From: Heterohyrax brucei | Taxonomy: Eukaryota > Chordata > Mammalia > Hyracoidea > Procaviidae | NCBI GenBank assembly: GCA_028571685.1 | Contig: CM053162.1 | Location: 63,414,351 to 63,478,350 of the forward strand | Direction: 5' to 3' | DNA: 64,000 bases | In this document: piece by piece, positions 56,301 to 64,000 of the stretch | Numbering within the stretch: position 1 is the first letter of the stretch | Layout of the letters: each line of letters begins with the position of its first letter | Position numbers and translations under genes: made by a program | The notes under the pieces: generated by a model | What the model was told of the DNA's origin: nothing | Database searches by the model: none | What the model saw: only the letters and a program-made list of their open reading frames with translations

Positions 56301-58110
56301 AAGTGTACTCCCTACCGAAGGCTGTGGTCTTTGATCTTAATCAATGTTTTAAGTCCTCTTCACTTTCAGCAAGCCGGGTTGTGTCATCTGCATAAAGCAG
56401 GCTGTTAACGAATATAATCTAATCCTGATGCCCCTTTCTTTGTCATAATTCAGCTTCTCATATTCTTTGTTTGGCACATAGATTGATAGATATAATGAAA
56501 GAATGCAACCCAAAGCACATCTTCCTTGACTTTAAACCATACAGTGTCCCATTTTTCTGCTCAGACAACTATCTCTTGGCCCACGTAGTTTCCTCATGAG
56601 TACAACTGAATGTTCTGGAATTCCAGTTGTCAGCAGTGTTATCCGTAGAGTCCAGTTCCTTTGTATAGTCAATAAACTACAGGTAAAGGTCTTTCTGATA
56701 TTCTCTGCTTTCAGCCAATATCCATCTGACATGAATCAGCAATGATATCCATGGTTCCACGTCCTCTTTTGAATCTGGACAGAATTTCTGGCAATTCCCT
56801 GTAAATGTACTGCTGCAGCTGCTTTTAAGTGATCTCTGAAAGAATTTTACTTGTGTATGATACTAATGACATTGTTAGATAATCTCTGCATTTGGTTGGA
56901 TTACCTTTCTTGGCAATAAGTGTAAACACAGATTTCTTCCAGCTGCTTGACAAGATAACTCTCTTTCAATACTTTTGGCATAGACGGCTGGGCACTTCCA
57001 GGGCTGCGTCTTGTTGAAACATCTGGATTTATGGTCAATTTCAGGAGTCTCGTCATTCAGCAACGCCCTCAGTGAAACTTGGACTTCTTCCTTCTGTACT
57101 ATCAGTTCTTTACCATATACTATCTCTTGAAATGGTTAAACATTGAAATTATTCCTGGTTTAATGACTCTTCTTACATTTTCTTTTGATACTCCCTGCAT
57201 CAACATACTCCCTCCCTCACTATCGCAAATGGAGGCTTGAAACTTTTCTTGAGTTTTCTCAGTTTGAGAATCCTGAGAGCATGCTTCTCGTTTGGTTTTC
57301 TAACTCTAGCTCTTTGTACATGTCATAAGAATATACCTTGTCTTCTTGAGCTGCCCTTGGAAATCTTCTGTTCAGTTCTTTTACACTGCCATTCCTTCCA
57401 AAATTACTTTAGCTGTTCGATATTCAAGAGCAAGTCTCAGAGTCTCTTCAAACATCCTTTTGGTGTTTTCTTTCTTTCTTGTCTTTTTAATTCCCTCTTG
57501 CTTTCTTCATGTGTGATTCCTTGATATCAGTGCACAGCTCCTCTGGTCTTGAGTCATTAGTGTTTAATGCATCAAATCCATTCTTGAGATGGTCTCTAAA
57601 CTCAGGTGGAATATACCTAAAGTCATGCTTTAGCTCTCATAGAGTTGTTCTAATTTTCTTGAGTTTCAGTTTGAACTTGCATATGAGTGATTGAAGGTCT
57701 TTTCCCAAATCATCCCATGGCCTTGTTCTGACTGAAGATATTAAGCTTTTCCATCATCTCTTTCCACAGGTGTAGTCAATTTGATTCCTGTGTATTCCAT
57801 CTGAGGAGGTCCATGTGTATAGTCACTGTTTATGATGATGAGAAAATAGTATTTGCAATGAAATTATTGGTTTTGCAAAATTATATCATGTGATCTTCAG
57901 CATCATTTCTCCCTCCAAGGCTATATTTTCCTACTACCAGCACTTAGCTTTTCCTGACCTGTACATTTCAATTACCAGTAATTACCAATGCATCCCAATT
58001 GCATGTTCAGTCAGTTTCAGACTCCATAAACTGGTAAAAATATTCTTCATCTTTGGCTTTAGTAGTTGTTGCATACATTTGAAAATTAGTAGATGATTAT
58101 TTGGTAGCTT
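56301..58110 (-). mobile_element. RTE 5' half, antisense, after LTR insertion
   Basis: Continues the LINE: reverse transcriptase (56301-57200, including complements of the catalytic region near 56400) and endonuclease (57450-58080). Many stops and frameshifts. Together with 55150-55809 it gives about 2.5 kb, the longest RTE in the window. The far 5' end is not visible at 58110. Confidence 0.88.
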
Positions 58111-58324
58111 TTTGTTTGCTTGTTTTATTATAGAATGTTTCTCTTGCACCACAATATGTTTTCAAGTTTGGTTTTAAAACTACCTGGATCAGAGGACAAT
58201 TGATTCAGCATGGTAGCAAGATGTAGATATCATCTATCAATGTAGATAGCTGAGCTAACTATGATCAGAGAATGAATAAATAAGGGAAGGACGTTTTGGA
58301 CTCATATAAGATGAAAATTTTATT

Positions 58325-58427
58325 TCCAGGTAAAACCCATTGCCGGTGAGCTGATTCAGACTTACAGCAGCCCTATAGGACAGATTAGAACTGCCCAGTA
58401 GGCTTTCAATACCTGTAATCTCTACGT
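58325..58427 (-). repeat. Third SINE subtype, first part
   Basis: Antisense: aaaacccattgccggtgagctg, cccagtaggctttcaatacc, tgtaatctctacg. Interrupted by a sense SINE and resumed at 58675. Confidence 0.85.
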
Positions 58428-58674
58428 AGGTGCCCTAATGGTGCAGTGGTTAAATGGCTCAGGTCTCGAGCAGAAGGTTAGCTATTCAAGCTTGCTGGTT
58501 CCTCTGAAGCAGAAAATTGAGGAAGCCTGCTTCTGTAAAGATTTAAAACCTTGGAAACCCTATGAGACAGTTCTACTTTGTCTTGTTGAGTCACTAGGAG
58601 TTGGGGTCAACCAGATGCCAAGCCAGCCAAGTGCCGTCGAGTCGGACCGGATAGTAGACAGTTTAGTTTAGTTT
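58428..58674 (+). repeat. Sense SINE inserted in an antisense SINE
   Basis: Head taggtgccctaatggtgcagtgg, long middle with cctgcttctgtaaagattt, tail agtgccgtcgagtcggacc. Flanks gtaatctctacg and gtagtctttatg are an imperfect 12-base target duplication. Confidence 0.85.
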
Positions 58675-58795
58675 TGTAGTCTTTATGGAAGTAGACTTCC
58701 GCATCTTCCTCCTGAACAGTTGCTTGGGGGTTTGGATGGTCAACCTTGCGGTTAGCAGCTGAGACCTTTAAGATTGTACAACTAGGTCTTCTTTG
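58675..58795 (-). repeat. Third SINE subtype, second part
   Basis: Completes the interrupted copy: gaagtagacttccgcatc, ttgcggttagcagctgagacc. Confidence 0.8.
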
Positions 58796-59454
58796 GATTT
58801 TCAGACTACGGGATTTTTGTTGTTGTTGTTTATTTTTTTTTGTTTTCTGCCTTTGGCCTATATGCAGAGATATCATTGAAATTCATGTTCATGGGATCTT
58901 GCTGCTCATGGTACCAGACCCTGTGAGTTCATGACACCTCTCTGACCAGGGTTTGACTGTCAGTTTCTGTAAAGAGACATTTTGGCCAGCTTGTCACTTA
59001 GAGAATGGTGGAAGCTGTTTTTACTTGTTCTGTGTATTCTTCTTGGGTAGTGGCAATTTGGTGTGTTCATTTTCCCGTGTCTTTTCCATAAACTGCATAG
59101 TGAAACAATAATCATTTACTCTTATTATGAAGAATACAAAGTGCATATGAAAAGCTTTCAGTAGAAAATGCGGGGCTCAGCAGAAACCTAAAAAATACAC
59201 AGTTATAATGATTTTTATAAGGAACTTCTAAGTCTTATTTCTTGTGCTTTTAATAATCTTTATTGACAGTTATAAGAAAAAATGTTAAAGGAAATGAACT
59301 AAACTAACTGTACTCGTTTTTCCTTCATGTTTGTTCTCATGTTTAATTAATTCATTCACATACTGAATGTCTATAATTTGATAAGTCTTCAGGATTCCAA
59401 GACAAATAAGTTATACAGCCTCCTGGATTCCAGAAGTTTGAAGCCCAGTAGACA
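58796..59454. other. Unclassified
   Basis: A (tgt)n run lies at 58818-58832. No gene or named repeat. Confidence 0.4.
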
Positions 59455-59550
59455 ATACTGTTGTTGTGCTGTCATTAGGTGCCAACTCATACCAACCCTA
59501 TGAGACAGAGTAGAACTACCACATGGGGTTTTCCAGTATGACACCAGGGA
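59455..59550 (-). repeat. SINE fragment
   Basis: Antisense tail and part of the body (tgctgtcattaggtgccaac, agaactaccacatggggttt). Head lost. Confidence 0.7.
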
Positions 59551-59601
59551 TTCAACAGGAGATATAGACATGTAAATTAAACAGTTACAGCACTATGAGA
59601 G

Positions 59602-59765
59602 GAAATCCTAGTGGTGTAGTGATTAAGAGCTACAACTGCTGACCAAAAGATTGGCAGCTCAGATCTGCCAGGTGCTCCTTGGAAACTCTGTGGGACAGTG
59701 CTACTCTGTTCTATAGGGTTGCTATGAGTCTGAATTGACTTTGGCAGCAGGGGGCCTGGTTTTTT
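59602..59765 (+). repeat. AfroSINE-type SINE
   Basis: Sense copy: aggaaatcctagtggtgtagtg, cagctcagatctgccagg, gcagggggcctggtttttt. Confidence 0.92.
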
Positions 59766-60057
59766 GGGAGTATTCTGTGAACAGAGGTTTAATTTAGCAC
59801 TCCATGTGACTAAGGAGGTGGTGCTTGGGTGGGAGGGATGGGCTGGGAGAGAAGAGGGAATATTTCATTTCATCCACAGTGATCTCCTACCTGCGAATAA
59901 TTGGTGAAGCATGGTTGACTTGTCTTCCCTATTTGTGCTTACGTGCCTTACCAAGATTCTCTTGAGAAAACAAGCCTTTCTGAAATGTGGAAAACTGGGT
60001 GAACCATTGCTTTTTCCCTACAATCTCCTTTTCACTTCCTTTCCTCCCACTTTCAAT
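59766..60057. other. Unclassified
   Basis: No repeat recognised. A 64-codon frame at 59911-60105 runs into the following SINE tail. Confidence 0.4.
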
Positions 60058-60108
60058 AAACCAAAAACCCAAACCCATTGCTGTCGAGTTGATTTTGACT
60101 CATAGATG
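60058..60108 (-). repeat. SINE tail fragment
   Basis: Antisense tail only: aaacccaaacccattgctgtcg, ttgattttgactcatag. Confidence 0.75.
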
Positions 60109-60318
60109 CATATTCTCTTCTTAGATATATTCTTTTTCCCTCTTTCCTGTGCTTTAGTTCATGGAATTAGTCATTTATGCAGTAAACATCTGAGTACCAT
60201 GAACCAGACACACAAGAAATTGTGCTACCATATGCCAAAAGAGTAGCAACCAAGAAGAGTTTAAAATAGTGTCTGTATCTTTTATCTCATAGTTTAGTGA
60301 AGAATACAGGTAAACCAT

Positions 60319-60473
60319 ACTAGTGGCTGTTGAACTGATCCCAACTCATAGAAACCCTATAGGACAAGGTAAAACTTCCCCACATGGTTTCCTAACTAAC
60401 AGAAGGTACGTTTGAATTGCTGACCTTTTGGTTAGAAGCTGTAGCACTTAACCACGACACCACCAGGGTTTCT
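60319..60473 (-). repeat. AfroSINE-type SINE
   Basis: Antisense copy: ctagtggctgttgaactgatcc, cacatggtttcctaac, cgacaccaccagggtttc. Confidence 0.9.
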
Positions 60474-60651
60474 AATACAGCCATTTCATAAGTAAATTCA
60501 AGTAAGATGGGATATTTTACTGTTCTTCTCTCTCTCTTGCACTTCTCTCACACTTCCCTCAGATAGCTTCCATGAAGTTCTAGAACAGGATGGATTCAGA
60601 CAGTGAGATGACTATGACTTCCTTTGGCTGTCCCATTTAATGCTGCTTGTT

Positions 60652-61170
60652 TCACACCCTTAGCTCCCGTATTTGGATAGTTCTTCCTTGTTCCTTTTGC
60701 CCACTTTCCATATCTGGCCATAGATGGCCACTTAATTGTGAAGGCTGCTTGCAGCTTAATTTGTTGAACTCGTCTACCTTCTTTGTGGGATTAACATGTA
60801 GTTTCAAGCGTTGTGGTCCCCATTCCTGTAGCTTTGTATCGAATTCTCTTTTGTACACTGTCCTGAGGAATTCCTGCTTGGAATGGATTTGGCTTTGGGG
60901 AGCATTTGTGTCACATCTGCTCTGCTTTGTCCGCTCACCAGGGATAGAAACAGAACCTGGTGAGATGTCATGTACTGTATTACTTAGCAATGAGCTAGAC
61001 AAGGACATCCCTGCAGAAGAATGTGATTTTGAACTGGAAAAATGATTAAAGATCATAGGCTTGAAAGAAACAGCAGCAGCAGATGCTGTGAAACACCACT
61101 TAGGAGGAAAGAAGGGTGACAGCTGAGAGCGAGCTGACTGTCCTGTAAGTCTTGCATCCTTACTCAGTCA
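60652..61170 (-). other. Unidentified open frame, possible old exon or retrocopy
   Basis: The minus strand is open for about 172 codons between stops. The first ATG at 61056 gives 134 residues ending at 60652. The product is hydrophilic, rich in K, E, Q and S, and lacks the hydrophobic bias of chance frames here (for example KREFDTKLQEWGPQRLKLHV). Before it a cttacag at about 61141-61147 (minus strand) could be a splice acceptor, though its pyrimidine tract is poor. The plus strand is also open for 132 codons across the same DNA. I do not recognise either product. No SINE, LINE or LTR explains the segment. Confidence 0.3.
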
Positions 61171-61364
61171 CACCAGATGGAAACGCACTCACTTTGATAT
61201 GAAGTCCTGTTGGCCTCACTCCTCCTCCCACGAGACAACTGGTTAAAAATACTTTCCAAAAGCAACAGAGTGATAAAATCAGATGCACGGTTTTATTTAT
61301 TAAGTAGAATTCAACTTGTCTCACTAATTTGCAACAGCAAGCTGTGGTAGGCAAGAACAGAATG

Positions 61365-61470
61365 GGTTTGAGGAATGTGGCTTTGAACCCCATTTCTTGT
61401 TACCCATATGTCTCTGGGGGAATTTCTTATCCTTTCTGAGCCTAATTATTTTCTCTTACAAAAAAATATG
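61365..61470 (+). repeat. MIR-like
   Basis: ggctttgaaccccatttcttg, then ggggaatttcttatcctttctgagcct, in MIR order. Confidence 0.6.
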
Positions 61471-61649
61471 AGTTAAAATTTAGAGAGACCATACTTGGTG
61501 CTCGGCATTACAGTAGTTATCTTATTGTCTCATTTAATTCCCCCAGGAAACTGCATGTGTGTGTATTAAACGAAAGTTTACAATTCATGGCAGTTTCTCA
61601 TAAAAAAAAAAAAGAGAGAGAGAAAAACTCGCTTGCATATTGTTACATG

Positions 61650-62290
61650 GCGCCAGTTCCTCTCCAGTTACCATGACAGCTCATTCGTCCTCTCCCTGCC
61701 GTATTTCCATTCATCCAGCTCCTGTCCCCCTCTGCTTTATCATCTCATCCCCAGACAGGACCTGCCCATTTAGTTTCCTGTATCTACTTAAGCCTAGAAG
61801 CAAACCTTTCACTAGTATCATTTTATGTCTTACACATCAGTTCAATCATTGTCTGAAGAGTGGGCTTTGGGAACGATTTCAGTTCTGGGCTAACAGGCAG
61901 TCTGGGAACCATGTCTTCTGGGGACCCTCCAGTCTATCGGACCACTAGTCTGGTCTTTTTACTAGCACTTGCATTCTGTGCCCCACATTCCTCCGACTCC
62001 CTCAGGGAGTCTTTGTTGAGTCCCCTGTCAGCCGTTGGTGGTAGCTGGCACCATCTAGTTCTTCCAGTCTCATGTTGATGTAATCTCTGCATTATGTGAC
62101 TGCTTCTGATTTTGGATACATATTTTCCTTATTTCTTTGGTGTTTTAAATTCTCCTTTGCTCCAGGCAGGTTAGGACCAATTGGTACTTCTTAAATGGCC
62201 TTTTGCTGGCTTTTAAGGCCCCGGATACCACTCACCAAAGCTTAATCTTCCTAGCAAAGTTTTAAGTTCTGCATTAATAGCTGATTTTCA
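61650..62290 (-). mobile_element. L1 3' UTR (afrotherian L1 lineage), antisense
   Basis: Shares, inverted, a long block with 25500-25986: ctctgctttatcatctcatcc, caatcattgtctgaagagtgg and tctgggctaacaggcag. It extends further to include ctccaggcaggttaggaccaat. GC-richer than its surroundings. The frames of 102 and 72 codons inside it are not genes. Confidence 0.75.
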
Positions 62291-62292
62291 TA

Positions 62293-62448
62293 AACCAAAC
62301 CTGCTGCTATCTAGTCAATTCTGACTCATAGCAACCCTATAGGACAGAGTAAAATGCCCCATAGAGTTTCCAAGAAGTATCTGGTGGATTTGAACTGCCA
62401 ACTCTGTGGTTGGCAGTTGTAGTAAACTACTATGCCACCATGGTTTCC
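62293..62448 (-). repeat. AfroSINE-type SINE
   Basis: Antisense copy: aaaccaaacctgctgctatc, cccatagagtttccaagaag, actatgccaccatggtttcc. Confidence 0.93.
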
Positions 62449-63034
62449 TTTACAGAAAATAAAATAAAATTTTAAAAGAATATATGGAATTTAATTGACC
62501 TGTAAAGGTAGAAAATCTAATACAGAGATAAATTCATGGATACAAATGCAGGAAGTCATGGTTTTAAAATTCCAACTTCGTGTTAGCTGATATATCACCC
62601 TTAACCTCCTTGTGCCATAGTTTTCTCTTCAGTAAATGTGAGTATTTAGTCTGACTTGATGGCACTTGGCTTTGGCACATCATATAATAACTGTGGACTT
62701 CAGATTTCAATGGGTTTTTAATTCCTGGAGCATAATAATATATGTTAAGAATGATTATTGCTATCACTTTATGCTAGATCACTCAGCATATAAGTGACAA
62801 AAACTAAATGCAGACATGAATCTGTCTGACTCCAAACCCAACCTATGTTTATCGATACTGTTTTTTGATGTCTTGAGGGTTAATTATTGTAGTGTGTTGA
62901 AATCCTGAAACTTAGTAGGTGTTTTTAGTTTCTCCCAGGCCTTCCCCTTTTATTTCTAGTTGATCAGAGAATAAAATTTACATTTGACGAGGGTAGCAAC
63001 TCTGTCAATTTTGCACACACACACAAAAAGACAA
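62449..63034. other. Unclassified with a SINE-tail scrap
   Basis: At 62648-62680 agtctgacttgatggcactt is a sense SINE/RTE tail of about 30 bases. Otherwise nothing is recognised. Confidence 0.4.
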
Positions 63035-63140
63035 AGCTACTGCTGTTGAGGAGATTCCAACTCATAGCCACACTATAGGTCAGCAGAACAGCCCAGAGAG
63101 TCTTTAAGGAGTGCCTGATGGATTTGAGCTGCTGAAGACT
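63035..63140 (-). repeat. SINE, head lost
   Basis: Antisense copy: aaagctactgctgttgagg, ccagagagtctttaaggag, gatttgagctgctga. Confidence 0.85.
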
Positions 63141-63449
63141 TCCCCAGTTTTTATTGTATCCCTCGGATGATTCTTCTTCAAGCCTGTTTCTGGATTTCTT
63201 ATTCCTATTGTACCTGGTAGATATTGCTGATGCAGTTATGTACATAGTCAACTTCTCTCCCAGTTCTTCGTGGTTTCCCATATCAATTATGAGTCAATTG
63301 TTTTCTCAAATGAAAAAGTAAATCTAGACTTATTAAGCAGAAATCTTATTTGAAATAAGGGAAGAAGACAGAACTGCAATAGAAGGAGGGATTCTATTAC
63401 AACAGGAATTAGTCTGTAACAGTAAGGTAGGCCAGCATAGTTTTTGTTT

Positions 63450-63612
63450 AAAAAAAAAAGTATTCAGTGCATTCTGACTTACGGCAACATCATGTGTGTC
63501 AGAGCAACACTGTACTCCACGTCTTTCTTCTAAGTTGCCTTTACATGTCTTGAACCTCCAGCCTGTCAATTAGCAGTTGAACATGTTAACCATTTGTACC
63601 ACCCAGGGACTC
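63450..63612 (-). repeat. Second SINE subtype
   Basis: Antisense copy with the distinctive end catgttaaccatttgtacc, accacccagggactc and the start cagtgcattctgacttacgg. Confidence 0.85.
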
Positions 63613-63631
63613 TTTCTGCTGAGTAAACTAT

Positions 63632-63810
63632 CCCCATCACTCCCATTGAGTAGATTCTGACTCACAGCAACCCTATAGGACAGAGTAGAACTTCCCAATA
63701 GATTTTTTAAAGCTATAAATCTTTACAGAAACAGACTGCTATGTCTTTCTTCAGCAGAGCAGCTGATGTGTTGAAACTGCTCACAGATTAGCAGTCAGCT
63801 CTTTAAACCC
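63632..63810 (-). repeat. Third SINE subtype
   Basis: Antisense copy with the long middle: gtagattctgactcacagc, aagctataaatctttacag, agcagctgatgtgttgaaac, ending ctctttaaaccc. Confidence 0.85.
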
Positions 63811-64000
63811 TTTCAAAACCCATGGGGCATACTGCTTGTATCCCACATAATTTTTATAACTCTAGAGTTCTTTGGAAAGGAGATAGCCTGATTTTAACAT
63901 GTTTAGCCTCAAGGTGGGAGCCCGCTGAAGTGTGTGAAACTCAATCTTGAGTTGGAACATTATTATATTTTTTTAATGTGGATTGACTATCGTCTTAGGT

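Noticed and set aside
61640-62078. Two plus-strand frames of 102 and 72 codons with higher GC
   Set aside because: The stretch is an antisense L1 3' UTR shared with 25500-25986.
1-64000. A novel multi-gene system (defence, biosynthetic or similar)
   Set aside because: I found no operon-like gene order, no conserved cellular enzyme and no array. The content is mammalian repeat DNA with unclassified stretches.

Overview
The window looks like mammalian nuclear DNA from an afrotherian, most likely an elephant or a close relative. The basis is its interspersed repeats. There are dozens of copies of a tRNA-derived SINE with the body and tail I associate with the AfroSINE group. There are also many pieces of an RTE-type LINE whose 3' end matches the SINE tail, and an L1 lineage with a distinctive 3' UTR. 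Older pan-mammalian repeats (MIR, MER5A, ERVL-MaLR LTRs, old L1) lie beneath these. Composition is AT-rich, and no frame carries a convincing conserved cellular protein. I read the window as intergenic or deep-intronic; I cannot name the locus. Family names come from memory of the sequences, not from a database search.

Layout. 1-9 kb: scattered SINEs, one fold-back mariner (3622-4127), one MaLR-type LTR (4440-5062) and a stack of SINEs nested in one another (5946-6428). 10-16 kb: a 2.3-kb antisense RTE (10051-12384), two more RTE pieces, a MIR split by one of them, and an antisense L1/HAL1 ORF1 (15236-16165). 17-22 kb: two MaLR-type LTRs and long stretches I cannot classify. 21.9-27 kb: an antisense mariner transposase remnant abutting the 5' end of a sense L1, then an L1 3' UTR with a fold-back mariner inserted at a TA, then an RTE 3' end and a SINE. 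28-34 kb: RTE fragments in both orientations, SINEs and a third fold-back mariner (31667-32217). 34.9-38.3 kb: a probable MaLR provirus in antisense with a second LTR and several SINEs inside it. 38.8-40.6 kb: a broken antisense retroviral pol. 40.6-46 kb: old L1 3' end, SINEs, MIR, MaLR LTRs and MER5A split by a SINE. 46-55 kb: mostly unclassified sequence with a few SINE and RTE pieces. 55.1-58.1 kb: a long antisense RTE interrupted by an MaLR-type LTR. 58-64 kb: nested SINEs, one unexplained open frame (60652-61170), an antisense L1 3' UTR and three SINE subtypes in a row.

No genes work together here. The interest lies in the order of the insertions. Target-site duplications and nesting let many events be ordered, and they suggest that RTE, SINE, an MaLR-like LTR and a fold-back mariner were all active in this lineage after its own L1 or RTE copies had landed. 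I found no CRISPR array, operon, tRNA, rRNA or new multi-gene system.
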